A stretch of 64,000 bases of DNA from Chryseobacterium sp. C-71 (GCF_020911865.1 NZ_CP087131.1:868001-932000); one strand, 5' to 3'. Shown: positions 45,737-54,497, numbered from the stretch's first letter. Translations and numbers: made by a program. Notes: a model not told the origin generated them from the sequence alone.

Positions 45737-46678
45737 TTAGTGTCCAGATTGTCCAAAATCTTTCGGTGGCTTGGGATAATTGGCAGTGCTTAATTCATCC
45801 ATTTTTTGCGTTGCTGCCATAGATACGACCAAGTCATTCAACATAGAACTTGCCGCTGTTGGCGAATTTGGAAGTAAAACTAAATTACTCCTATTATTGG
45901 CTCCAATCGACTGTAGAGTATCATAATGCTGTGTAACCACGATCAATGCAGAAGCTTCCTGCGCATTAATGTTAGCAGCATTCAGCATTTTTACAGATTC
46001 TTCGAGACCTTTTGCAATCTCTCTTCTTTGATCTGCAATACCTTGTCCCTGCAGTTTTTTAGATTCTGCTTCAGCCTTTGCAACCGCAACAATTCTGATT
46101 CTCTGTGCCTCAGATTCGTATTCCGCAGCTGTTTTTTCACGTTCTGCAGCGTTTATTCTGTTCATTGCGTGTTTCACCTGTTCGTCAGGATCGATATCGG
46201 TTACCAAAGCCTTGATAATATCGTAACCATAACTTTGCATTGCCTCCTGCAATTCACTTTTTACAGCAACCGCAATATCATCTTTTCTTACAAAAACATC
46301 ATCTAATTTCGTTTTTGGAACTTCTGCACGTACAACATCAAAAACATATGATGTGATCTGATTTTCAGGATTTTCCAAACGGTAATAAGCATCTTTTACG
46401 TTTTCTCTGATCACCTGATACTGAACGGAAACTTTCATTTTAATAAAAACGTTATCCAAAGTTTTGGTATCAATGATAACATCCAACTGCTGAATTCTAA
46501 GATTCAGACGCTTTGAAATCTGATCCAAAAAAGGAATTTTCAAGTGCAAACCGGCGTGGCTTACTTTTAAGAATTTGCCTAATCTTTCTACAACTGCCGC
46601 AGATTCCTGCTTGACCGTGAAAAAAGATGCAAATAATGTGATCAGTCCGAAAAAGACCAAAATACCAAAGTATATCAT
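45737..46678 (-). CDS. SPFH/band 7 membrane protein (stomatin type)
   Basis: A 313-residue protein: one N-terminal membrane segment (MIYFGILVFFGLITLFASFF), the SPFH domain (about 25-180, with ERLGKFLKVSHAGLHLKIPF), then a charged coiled coil rich in Ala/Glu (INAAEREKTAAEYESEAQRI). Family proteins form microdomain scaffolds. No NfeD partner gene is next to it. It ends at the shared terminator. Confidence 0.92.
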   Translation of the reverse strand: MIYFGILVFFGLITLFASFFTVKQESAAVVERLGKFLKVSHAGLHLKIPFLDQISKRLNLRIQQLDVIIDTKTLDNVFIKMKVSVQYQVIRENVKDAYYRLENPENQITSYVFDVVRAEVPKTKLDDVFVRKDDIAVAVKSELQEAMQSYGYDIIKALVTDIDPDEQVKHAMNRINAAEREKTAAEYESEAQRIRIVAVAKAEAESKKLQGQGIADQRREIAKGLEESVKMLNAANINAQEASALIVVTQHYDTLQSIGANNRSNLVLLPNSPTAASSMLNDLVVSMAATQKMDELSTANYPKPPKDFGQSGH

Positions 46679-46884
46679 AGTTTTAATTTTTAACTGTGGA
46701 AGTTATTTGTGTTATATCATCAGAACTATTCAAAGCCCATATCCTCAAAAATAGGTAAAATATTTTTATTTAAGGTAATGAAAATCAAAACCCTTGTACC
46801 ATATTTAAAATTCACCCATTATTCTGTAAGCTCTTAGAAAAACATTTTAATAAAAAACTTACTTTTGAATATTAATTACCCAAT

Positions 46885-47457
46885 ATGGTTGATGCTAAAG
46901 AAATATTAAAAGAACACATCTTAAAATATGCTTCTCTTACTAACGAGCAGTTCGAATATGTCTTTTCACATTTTAATATCATCAAATTAAAAAAAGGACA
47001 AATGCTGATCACTGAAGGAGATTTTGTGCATCATGAATACTTCGTTGTCGACGGTTGTCTGAAAGCATTTTACCTTAATGATAGTATGAAAATGTTTATT
47101 CTGCAGTTTGCCATGCCGAATTGGTGGGTAACAGATTTTGATGCGCTTTACACCAAAAACATAGCAACCATCAACGTTGACTGCATCACCAATGCAAGCA
47201 TTTTGTCAATCTCCAATGAAGACCGAGAGAAAATCTGCAAAGAAATCCACGATGTTGAACATTTTTTCAGATGGCGGACAAATAAAGGCTATGTTGCAGC
47301 ACAAAAACGCCTTATTTCTTTTATGAATAACGATGCGAAATTCAGGTATGAAGAGCTTTTAGCTTTGTATCCTCAATTGTACAATTTGGTTCCGAAACAT
47401 TTGATAGCGGCTTATTTAGGTGTTACAAGGGAGACTTTAAGCAGACTTCATCAGTAA
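46885..47457 (+). CDS. Crp/Fnr family transcriptional regulator
   Basis: A 190-residue protein with a jelly-roll sensor (KKGQMLITEGDFVHHEYFVVDG, AMPNWWVTD) and a C-terminal HTH ending HLIAAYLGVTRETLSRLHQ. The recognition helix R-E-T-x-x-R matches the R180/E181/R185 pattern of E. coli CRP that reads GTGA. A palindrome CGTGAT-CTAC-ATCACG stands at 47636-47651 before the yceI operon just downstream. It therefore most likely activates that operon. The protein is short and lacks the usual cAMP ligands, so the effector is unknown. Confidence 0.88.
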   Translation: MVDAKEILKEHILKYASLTNEQFEYVFSHFNIIKLKKGQMLITEGDFVHHEYFVVDGCLKAFYLNDSMKMFILQFAMPNWWVTDFDALYTKNIATINVDCITNASILSISNEDREKICKEIHDVEHFFRWRTNKGYVAAQKRLISFMNNDAKFRYEELLALYPQLYNLVPKHLIAAYLGVTRETLSRLHQ

Positions 47458-47468
47458 AAAATGGTTGG

Positions 47469-47614
47469 AAGTTGGAAGATGGGAGCCGGAAGTTACTATT
47501 ATAACGGTAATTTCTGATTATTAAACGTAAATCTGTTTTAAAATTTAATCTAAATCTTTAAAAAATCAACATCTTCCATCCTACAACTTCTGACTTCTGG
47601 CTCCCATCTTCCAG
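47469..47614. repeat. Inverted repeat with GGAAGATGGGAGCC arms
   Basis: AGTTGGAAGATGGGAGCC (starting 47470) and its near-complement GGCTCCCATCTTCCAGCT (ending 47616) face each other across about 100 nt, 22 of 24 positions paired. The same sequence family occurs at 51091-51155. The element may act as a terminator for the Crp/Fnr gene or as a mobile repeat. Confidence 0.65.
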
Positions 47615-47635
47615 CTCTTAAAAACCTCCATATTT

Positions 47636-47681
47636 CGTGATCTACATCACGTAACTTTTTCCTTCAGTCGGCTGACATTTG
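47636..47681 (+). promoter_or_regulatory. Crp-type operator and -7 box of the yceI operon
   Basis: CGTGAT-CTAC-ATCACG (47636-47651) is a perfect palindrome of the GTGA-N6-TCAC class. GACATTTG (47674-47681) is a one-mismatch -7 box. The centre-to-box distance (about 30 nt) agrees with the AACTAGTT promoters at 15037 and 16464 and places the site near -41. Confidence 0.6.
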
Positions 47682-47705
47682 TATCATCATTTAAAACAAA
47701 TCAAA

Positions 47706-48239
47706 ATGGATACAAAAAATTTTAAAGTAAACAGCCAAAACAGTTTAGTTAAATGGATCGGAAGAAAAATAACCGGAGCTCACAACGGAACAATCGAAGT
47801 AAAAGAAGGAAATTTCACTTTTGAAAACAACATCCTTTCTTCAGGAAAATTTGTCATCAACACAAGATCAATCAAAATTCTTGATATCGATGATTCTGAA
47901 ACAAATGCATAATTTGCCAATCATTTGGCTTCTGATGATTTCTTTAACTCAGATCAGTTTCCTGACGCAGTTTTCGAGATCAGACACGCAGAACCAGGTG
48001 AAAACAATTTTCACCACATAACCGGAGACCTTACTATCAAAGAAATTACACATTCTCTTGAAGCGACTTTACAGATCGTAAAGACAGACAACGGTGCGGT
48101 TTTAGACACTAAAATTGTCATCGACAGAACAAAATTCAACATCAAATTCAGATCATCAAATTTCTTCAGCAATCTTGGAGATACTTTGATCTACAACAAT
48201 TTTGATTTGAATGTTCATTTAGTTGCGGAAGCACAGTAA
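47706..48239 (+). pseudogene. YceI family protein, interrupted by an in-frame TAA
   Basis: The frame encodes a YceI-type lipocalin (NSLVKWIGRKITGAHNGTIE, TRSIKILDID, FANHLASDDFF, ITGDLTIKEITHSLE). Codon 69 (47910-47912) is TAA, inside the conserved stretch ETNA-x-FANHL where the family normally has Gln; a C-to-T change of CAA explains it. The frame is otherwise intact on both sides, 177 codons in all without the stop. YceI proteins bind isoprenoid-like or polar lipids. Possibilities are a true null, read-through, or a sequencing error. Start taken at ATG 47706. Confidence 0.85.
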
Positions 48240-48512
48240 TTTATTAACAACAAACTTGTTTCAATTCTTATTTCAACCACAAATCGAAGATTCGACGGAG
48301 TCAAAAGTCACAAAAGATTAACACATAAGTTATCTTAAGTTCATTAACAAGCAGCAAAAAAGAACACATAAATTTAAAAAAATCTTTGATTTTTTCTTTT
48401 GAAAAACTTTGTTTTCTAATAATTAAATAAAGGTTAAATGTCCAAATAGCTTTTGTCTCTTTTGCGGTTAAAATAATAGTTCAAATTAACTTAACAATTA
48501 AAATTTAACATC
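48240..48512. other. Intergenic region with dispersed repeat copy 2
   Basis: The stretch 48275-48319 carries AACCACAAATCGAAGATT followed by GACGGAGTCAAAAG..., as at 2364-2436, and a tail to about 48400 with AAGAACACATAA. It separates yceI from the tautomerase gene. No gene or clear promoter is seen apart from an A-rich start region. Confidence 0.65.
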
Positions 48513-48731
48513 ATGCCATTCATAAAAGTAGATGTTTTGCGCAAAGATCTTAATCGCGAAAAAAAACAACAATTAATGAGAGAACTCAATAAAGCTGTAA
48601 CAAAAGTTTTGAATAAAGATCCTCATTTGACACACATTGTGATCAATGAAATCGAAGACGACAACTGGGGATACGCTGGAGAGCAGGTTACCGTATTGAA
48701 AGAACAAGGATTTTCAAATGAAAAAAAATAA
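48513..48731 (+). CDS. 4-oxalocrotonate tautomerase family protein
   Basis: A 72-residue protein. Pro2 is the catalytic amino-terminal proline (MPFIKVDVL), with the family length and a C-terminal VTVLKEQG. Such enzymes catalyse keto-enol tautomerisation or related chemistry. It overlaps or lies next to the SDR gene and is probably intact while its neighbours are broken. Confidence 0.85.
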   Translation: MPFIKVDVLRKDLNREKKQQLMRELNKAVTKVLNKDPHLTHIVINEIEDDNWGYAGEQVTVLKEQGFSNEKK

Positions 48732-48738
48732 ATCAGAC

Positions 48739-49405
48739 ATGAAAAAAGAAACAGTAATCGTTACTGGCGCATCATCAGGAATCGGTTTAGAAATTGCTCG
48801 TTATTTTATGGACAGAGGTGATAATGTAGTGATCAATTCACAGACAGAATCAAAATTACAAAAGATTTATAACGAATTAGGAGCAGGTGAAAACCTCGCA
48901 ATGGTTGCAGGAAGCGTTGCAGATAAAACCGTTGGAGAAAAATTAGCAAAAACGGCGATTGAAAGATTTGGTTCGATTGATGTATTGGTCAACAATGCCG
49001 GAATTTATGAGAATAAACCTTTTCTGGAAGTTACGGAAGAATATTTAGAAAAATTTTTAAATACCAATTTAAAGGGAACATTCTTCACAACGCAATCCGT
49101 AATTCCTCAAATGCAGAAACAAAAAGATGGAGTTATTATCAATATCGAAACTCCGCTTGTGTATCATTCAATCGCACAATTTCCATCAACGGCACCGATT
49201 TCGAGCAAATATCGTTGCACCAGGACTCATCAGAACGCCGATGCACGATGAAAGTATCGATAACAATGCGGGAATTCACCTGATCAATCGCATCGGAGAA
49301 CCGGAAGAGGTCGCTCAAATGGTTCATGCTATTGCTAAAAACACATTTATCTCAGGCGCCATCATTAATGTAGATAAAGGAATGGGCGCAGGTCATCAAT
49401 TGTAA
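48739..49405 (+). pseudogene. SDR family oxidoreductase, internal deletion and frameshift
   Basis: The start is taken at 48739 (MKKETVIVTGASSGIGLEIA), 7 nt after the tautomerase stop; the Met at 48718 is within that gene. The frame runs to about 49205 and then leaves the family pattern. From about 49200 the next frame resumes RANIVAPGLIRTPM to GMGAGHQL (stop 49405). Between TAPISSK and RANI about 20 codons that normally hold the helix after the active-site Lys are missing. The joint lies at GAGCAAA, a likely short direct repeat, which suggests a slippage deletion of length not divisible by three. The catalytic domain is therefore broken. Function before decay: NAD(P)-dependent dehydrogenase. 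Confidence 0.85.
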
Positions 49406-49407
49406 AA

Positions 49408-49860
49408 ATGAAAGTTCTACTATTATTTGCATGGCTGTTTATCTTTCCGGTAAACAGCTTTGCTCAAAAAATCAAAGTCATGAAAGCAGACACAGCACAA
49501 GAAACAGAAATAAGAAATGCCATCGAGCAATATTATTTTAAAGGAATCTATGAAGGTAATACCGGGCTTTTGAAACAGGTTTTTCATAAAGATGCCCTAC
49601 TTTTCGGAGATATAAAAGGTGTTCCTTACTACAAAACCGCCGCACAGTATATTGAAGGTGTCGGAAGCAGAATAAGTCCCCAAAAATCGGGGAAAGATTT
49701 TACCCCTACAATCATCTCAATCGAAGTGATAAACACGATTGCTACAGCAAAATTAAATGTAAAAATGTATGATTTTAATTACTATAATTTTATAACTTTC
49801 CATAAAATTGATGGTAAATGGCTCATCGTCAATAAAACATTAACTGATGTACAACTCTAA
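49408..49860 (+). CDS. SnoaL/NTF2-like secreted protein (lumazine-binding type, tentative)
   Basis: A 150-residue protein with a signal peptide (ends SFAQ). The mature part has NTF2-like features: IRNAIEQYYFKGIYEGNTGLL, DALLFGDIKGVPYYKTAAQY and a C-terminal FHKIDGKWLIVNKTL. It fits the putative lumazine-binding group. It follows the broken SDR gene by 2 nt. No substrate can be named. Confidence 0.75.
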   Translation: MKVLLLFAWLFIFPVNSFAQKIKVMKADTAQETEIRNAIEQYYFKGIYEGNTGLLKQVFHKDALLFGDIKGVPYYKTAAQYIEGVGSRISPQKSGKDFTPTIISIEVINTIATAKLNVKMYDFNYYNFITFHKIDGKWLIVNKTLTDVQL

Positions 49861-49904
49861 TTATTTTTTAACGCAAAGCGCGCAAGATCTTTTAATTTAC
49901 TATA

Positions 49905-49930
49905 TGCTTTTAAGGTTCGCAAAGGCGTTC
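49905..49930. repeat. 26-bp repeat, identical to 8226-8251
   Basis: The 26 bases match 8226-8251 exactly; surrounding bases (AACGCAAAGCGCGCAAGATC here) are similar in kind. It lies in the 140-nt gap before the nitronate monooxygenase gene. Confidence 0.6.
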
Positions 49931-49999
49931 TACTCAGCAAAGTAAAAAAAAGGTTTCAAACTAATAACCTTAATTTTTTAAACCAAAATCATCAAAATC

Positions 50000-51073
50000 A
50001 TGTGGAATAAAAACAGAATAACAGATTTATTGGGCATAGAATATCCAATTTTTCAGGGACCTTTTGGTGGCGGATTATCGACAGTTGAATTGACTTCTAC
50101 GGTCAGCAATCTCGGTGGATTGGGCGGTTTCGGAGCTTACACATCGTCTCCCGAAGAAATTTACGAAATTGATAAACAGATAAAATTAAAAACAGACAAG
50201 CCTTACAACCTCAATCTTTGGGTAAACGATCATGATATTATTGATCAGGAACACACTGAGAATCAATATAAAAAGACGGTTGAACTTTTCAAGCCTTATT
50301 ATGACAGCTTAAATATTGAGGTTCCTGCGCTTCCACCCTCTTTTGAGTCGAGATTTCAGAATCAGCTGCAGGTTGTTTTTGATATTAAACCTAAAGTTTT
50401 CAGCTTCATGTTCGGGCTTTTGGATCAGGATATCATTGAAAGACTGAAAAACCAAGGAACTATCGTCGCCGGAAATGCCACAACTTTAGATGAAGCCATC
50501 GCTTTGGAAAATATCGGGGTAGACGTGATTGTCGCATCAGGTTTTGAAAGTGGCGGTCACAGACCTTCATTTTTGGATAAAGCCGAACTTTCAACGATCG
50601 GAACTTTCGCTTTGATTCAATTGGTAAAAGATAAAGTGAAAACTCCAATCGTAGCTGCTGGCGGAATTGCCAATGGTCGCGGAATCGCAGCAGCAATGAA
50701 TTTGGGAGCAGAAGCCGCACAAATCGGAACTGCATTTTTAGCTACCGAAGAATCCGGAGCATTGCCAATTCATAAAGAATTTTTGTTTTCAGACGCAGCA
50801 AAATCTACTACCCTTTCCAGAGCCTACACAGGAAGATTAGGACGCGGAATTACGACAGAAATCACAAGAAAACTCTTGACAGCAACAGATCAAACTTTGC
50901 CGTTTCCTTTGCAGACAACCTTCATTTCATCTATGAGAAAAGCAGCGTTGGAGCAAAAGAAACATGAATTGGTTTTCTTCTGGTCAGGACAAATCGCTCC
51001 AATTTTAAAACATAAAAAAGCATCAACATTAATGAAATCATTAATTGAAGATGCAAACAAATTGTGCGGTTAA
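50000..51073 (+). CDS. Nitronate monooxygenase family flavoprotein
   Basis: A 357-residue TIM-barrel FMN enzyme. Motifs: YPIFQGPFGGGLSTVELTS, GVDVIVASGFESGGHR, TPIVAAGGIANGRGIAAAM and GAEAAQIGTAFLATEESGA, as in the NMO/2-nitropropane dioxygenase family. The catalytic His (GGHR) is present. It oxidises alkyl nitronates, or may be an enoyl-ACP reductase-like relative. It is the last gene of the yceI-tautomerase-SDR-NTF2 run, after a gap with a repeat. Confidence 0.88.
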   Translation: MWNKNRITDLLGIEYPIFQGPFGGGLSTVELTSTVSNLGGLGGFGAYTSSPEEIYEIDKQIKLKTDKPYNLNLWVNDHDIIDQEHTENQYKKTVELFKPYYDSLNIEVPALPPSFESRFQNQLQVVFDIKPKVFSFMFGLLDQDIIERLKNQGTIVAGNATTLDEAIALENIGVDVIVASGFESGGHRPSFLDKAELSTIGTFALIQLVKDKVKTPIVAAGGIANGRGIAAAMNLGAEAAQIGTAFLATEESGALPIHKEFLFSDAAKSTTLSRAYTGRLGRGITTEITRKLLTATDQTLPFPLQTTFISSMRKAALEQKKHELVFFWSGQIAPILKHKKASTLMKSLIEDANKLCG

Positions 51074-51090
51074 TTTGCTAGAAGTTTGAA

Positions 51091-51155
51091 GTTGGAGGCT
51101 GGAAGTTATTATTTTGACTAAAGCAAATCCCCAGCCTCCAGCTCCCATCTTCCCT
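51091..51155. repeat. Inverted repeat between convergent genes
   Basis: GTTGGAGGCTGG (51091-51102) and CCAGCCTCCAGC (51131-51142) pair in 11 of 12 positions and are followed by the shared AGCTCCCATCTTCC block. It belongs to the family of the 47469-47614 element and may act as a terminator. Confidence 0.55.
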
Positions 51156-51164
51156 ACCAAAAAT

Positions 51165-52523
51165 TTACATGGTCATTCCAATGTCAATTCCTTTGATTTT
51201 TCTGTAAAGATCAGTTGCGTAATTGTCTGTCATTCCCGAAACAAAATCGATCACACCGAGAACTTTTTGGTAATCAGTTCCGTTTTCGTAAATGAATTGT
51301 TTTGGGATTAGTTTCAACGCTTTTATATCGTACGATTTAATTTTTTCTTCAGATTTTAAAATTGACGGAATAAAATGATCCAACAATTCATACATTACAT
51401 TATAGCCGGCATTTTCAATTTCGACGACCGCTTTATGGTTGTAAATTTTTTCAACTGAAAAGCTTGCAATATCCTGCAATGCTTTATTTTCACCTTTATA
51501 TATATCAAGCAGAGCTTTGTCAAGATTTCCTTCAAGAATTTTATCAAAGTTCTGTTTGTACATTGAAATTGATTTATTAATTAAAGCATTAATAACTTTC
51601 GCTCTTAAATATGAAATTTTTTCGTTGTCATTTCCAATAGAATCAAGCTTTCTTTTAACTCTGTCTACATCATCAGTTTCGGATTTTACCAATTCAAAAA
51701 ATAGATTTTTACAATCTGCAGTTGATACGATACCCAATCGGTGGGCATCTTCCATATCGATAATATTGTAGCAGATATCATCCGCAGCTTCCACCAGCCA
51801 AACAAACGGGTGTCGCTTGAAAATATGCGGGTCTTCGCTTTCTGAGATCAAATTTGTTCCTTTTGCGATCTCAAGAAAAATATCTTTTTCATTTTGAAAA
51901 AACCCGAATTTCTTTCTGTGAATAATTTTCTTGTCTCTCGCAATCGCTTCACAAGGATATTTCGCAATACTCGCCAAAGTGGCAAACGTTAGCTGAGTTC
52001 CTCCCGCATCTTTTCCTTGCTGCTGTTGAGCTAAAACTCTTATTGCATTGGCATTTCCTTCAAAATTAACCAGATCAGCCCATTCTTTTTCATTAAATTT
52101 AGGTTTAAGATCATTTTCATTTCGGTCAAAATAACTGGCAATCGCATCTTCTCCCGAATGCCCGAACGCAGGATTTCCAACATCGTGACAAAGGCAAGCT
52201 GCCGCAATTACATTTCCTAAATTATGTAGATAAAAACTTTTGGAATCTTCCGTCAGATCACTTTGATAATTATCGTGAATAAATTCTCCGATAACACTTC
52301 CCAAACTTCTTCCCACAGACGAAACTTCCAAAGAATGCGTCAGACGGTTGTGCACAAAAACACTTCCCGGAAGCGGAAAAACCTGGGTTTTATTCTGCAG
52401 TCTTCTGAATGCAGAAGAAAAGATAATTCTGTCGAAATCTCTCTGAAAATCTGTTCGTGAAGCTTTGGTATGTGGATTATTTCCTGTGCGCTGATTCGTA
52501 AAAATCTGATTCAAATTCATCAT
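51165..52523 (-). CDS. Deoxyguanosinetriphosphate triphosphohydrolase (dGTPase), HD type
   Basis: A 452-residue HD-domain enzyme hydrolysing dNTPs to nucleoside and triphosphate. Motifs: SAFRRLQNKTQVFPL, H in THSLEVSSVGRSL, the HD pair in CHDVGNPAFGHSGED, and KYPCEAIARDKK further on. It resembles the Pseudomonas/type 2 dGTPases in length and order. Start at 52523 or the next Met. It is divergent from the Fpg/Nei gene with 68 nt between. Confidence 0.93.
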   Translation of the reverse strand: MMNLNQIFTNQRTGNNPHTKASRTDFQRDFDRIIFSSAFRRLQNKTQVFPLPGSVFVHNRLTHSLEVSSVGRSLGSVIGEFIHDNYQSDLTEDSKSFYLHNLGNVIAAACLCHDVGNPAFGHSGEDAIASYFDRNENDLKPKFNEKEWADLVNFEGNANAIRVLAQQQQGKDAGGTQLTFATLASIAKYPCEAIARDKKIIHRKKFGFFQNEKDIFLEIAKGTNLISESEDPHIFKRHPFVWLVEAADDICYNIIDMEDAHRLGIVSTADCKNLFFELVKSETDDVDRVKRKLDSIGNDNEKISYLRAKVINALINKSISMYKQNFDKILEGNLDKALLDIYKGENKALQDIASFSVEKIYNHKAVVEIENAGYNVMYELLDHFIPSILKSEEKIKSYDIKALKLIPKQFIYENGTDYQKVLGVIDFVSGMTDNYATDLYRKIKGIDIGMTM

Positions 52524-52591
52524 TTTCCAAAATTAATTCAATTTTTACTTTTAAAGGAATAATATTTGAGTTTTTCTTTAAAAACAAAGCT

Positions 52592-53323
52592 ATGCCTGAA
52601 GGTCCAACAATTGTTCTGATGAAAGAAGATCTGCAAAAATTTGTAGGTGAAAAGGTTATTGATGTTACTGGAAGTGAAGTTCCAAAAAATTCCAAAATCA
52701 AAGGCGAAATTTTAAGAGAGATTAAAACTTTTGGAAAACAAACGTTTCTAATTTTTGATACCATTATTTTTAAAGTTCATTTGATGATGTTCGGTTCTTA
52801 TAGTTTATATAAAAGAAAAGATATTGACACGCTTCGATTAGGATTGACTTTTAAAGATGGCGGAATGTATTTTTATACCTGCGTGGTAAAAGTCGTTGAT
52901 GAAAGTTTTCTGTTAAAAATTGATTGGGAAGCCGATATCATGAGTGACAAATGGAATCCCGAAAAAACTGAAAAGACCTTAAGAGAAGCTCCTAAAATGA
53001 TGATTTGTGATGCGTTGATGAATCAGGATATATTTTCTGGAGTTGGGAACATTATTAAAAATGAAGCATTATTCAGAGTTGGCATTCATCCGGAAAGTCT
53101 GATTGGAAATTTACCTCCGAAAAAGTTAAAAGAAATCATCGCCGAAGCAAGAAACTATGGTTTTGATTTTAAAAAATGGAAAAAAGCCAATGTTCTCAGC
53201 AAGCATTTCCAAATTTATCATCAGAAAAACTGTCCGGTTTGTGGCGCAGAAGTCATTAAAAAAGATACAGGGAAAAGTAAACGAACAAGTTTCTTCTGCG
53301 GGAAAGATCAGAAGTTATATTAA
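52592..53323 (+). CDS. Fpg/Nei family DNA glycosylase
   Basis: A 243-residue base-excision glycosylase/AP lyase. The N-terminal PEGP with catalytic Pro2 and Glu3, the H2TH motif (IFSGVGNIIKNEALFRVGIH) and the C-terminal zinc finger are visible. The finger is C214-P-V-C217 ... FFC236-G-K-D239: the fourth ligand, normally Cys, is Asp. Asp could replace it or zinc could be lost. It is divergent from dGTPase, a partner in nucleotide quality. Confidence 0.9.
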   Translation: MPEGPTIVLMKEDLQKFVGEKVIDVTGSEVPKNSKIKGEILREIKTFGKQTFLIFDTIIFKVHLMMFGSYSLYKRKDIDTLRLGLTFKDGGMYFYTCVVKVVDESFLLKIDWEADIMSDKWNPEKTEKTLREAPKMMICDALMNQDIFSGVGNIIKNEALFRVGIHPESLIGNLPPKKLKEIIAEARNYGFDFKKWKKANVLSKHFQIYHQKNCPVCGAEVIKKDTGKSKRTSFFCGKDQKLY

Positions 53324-53380
53324 TCTCACTTGGTTGAAAATCCAAAAATTTGACTATTAAATTTTATTCATCTGTATCAA

Positions 53381-53406
53381 TTAGAGCATCCTAAATGATG
53401 CTCTAA
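53381..53406 (+). terminator. Intrinsic terminator after the glycosylase gene
   Basis: Perfect 10-bp stem TTAGAGCATC / GATGCTCTAA with a 6-nt loop followed by TTTTTATT. Confidence 0.8.
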
Positions 53407-53696
53407 TTTTTATTATGCTGAGCATTTTTATCTTATTGTGATTATCAAGTCTTAAACACACAATACGAATATATTAACAAATTCACATTATTTTGCGAAT
53501 AAAATAATTTATTTTATAGAAAATTTACACTTAAAATTTAAAATTAGTCAATTAACATCTAGTCAAAAATAGCTTAATAATCCCGTAACAACCTGACATA
53601 CATCATAGTATTTGTATTGCCTATACAATTTGAAAGCCGTAATATTGCATTACAGAATTCGCAATAAATATTAAAATAAATAAAAATTCAAAAATT

Positions 53697-53777
53697 ATGA
53701 TCGCAATTATCGGATTAACAACATGTGCAGTACTAGTTTCATCTTACATCGCAACTGTAAAGAAGGAAAACAACTAA
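53697..53777 (+). CDS. Possible 26-residue membrane peptide
   Basis: ATG at 53697 after an A-rich start region encodes MIAIIGLTTCAVLVSSYIAT then KKENN, a single membrane helix with a basic cytosolic end. It is isolated in a 495-nt gap (53407-53901) that contains no other gene. Confidence 0.4.
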   Translation: MIAIIGLTTCAVLVSSYIATVKKENN

Positions 53778-53901
53778 TCAGGATTAAATTAACCTGCCTA
53801 TTTAACAAATTTATCAGTTAGTATTATTTATGTTTGCAGTCTCAATGACTGCCCGCTGTTTTACTCAACCGGAGTAAAGCAGCGCAAAAAAACATAACAA
53901 A

Positions 53902-54393
53902 ATGATTACAGAACTCGAGCAACTTCAAAATTCAGTTTTTTCCAAGCTCAACTTAATCATTTCCCATCTACAGCCAGATTCTGAATGTGAAGAATATTTT
54001 GGTCACAGTTTCCAATTAAACCAATTCAGCATTAAATTCAGAAAGGCTAAAATCACTCCTAAGAAAATCGGACAATTTGTGACTTTATGGAAAAGAGATC
54101 CTGAAAGCAAACAAACCGAACCTTTCACTTGCGAAGATCCTTTTGATTTCTATATTATCTTTTGTGATTACAATGAGAAATCCGGATTTTTCTTTTTCCC
54201 CAAAAATATTTTGGCTCAAAAACAGATTCTCACTACTCTTTCTAAAGATGGAAAACGAGGTTTCAGAGTTTATCCAACTTGGGATTCTCCTGAAAACAAA
54301 CAAGCAACGAAAACTCAGGATTGGCAAAAACATTTCTTTATTAATTTTTCAAATGAAAACTTAATTGAAGATTTCAAATCATCTATGCAATAA
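53902..54393 (+). CDS. MepB family protein
   Basis: A 163-residue soluble protein matching the MepB family pattern: SFQLNQFSIKFRKAKITPKKIGQFVTLWKR, DPFDFYIIF, GFFFFPKNILAQKQIL and GKRGFRVYPTWD. Staphylococcal mepB is linked to the mepA efflux locus but its function is unknown. Single-gene unit. Confidence 0.88.
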   Translation: MITELEQLQNSVFSKLNLIISHLQPDSECEEYFGHSFQLNQFSIKFRKAKITPKKIGQFVTLWKRDPESKQTEPFTCEDPFDFYIIFCDYNEKSGFFFFPKNILAQKQILTTLSKDGKRGFRVYPTWDSPENKQATKTQDWQKHFFINFSNENLIEDFKSSMQ

Positions 54394-54497
54394 TTCTAAT
54401 TAATTGATTGACTTTCATTTATTTAATAAGATAAATTTAAATTCCAAGGACTTTAGTAAACGTTAATTTTTTGTTAAATTCAAACCAATCATATTTT

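Noticed and set aside
45926..46306. Plus-strand 126-codon Cys/Phe-rich frame
   Set aside because: Antisense to the SPFH coiled coil; its composition is a by-product of Ala/Glu/Arg codons on the other strand.
49408..49860. The NTF2-like gene as a third pseudogene of the decaying operon
   Set aside because: It has an intact signal peptide, uninterrupted frame and family-typical length.
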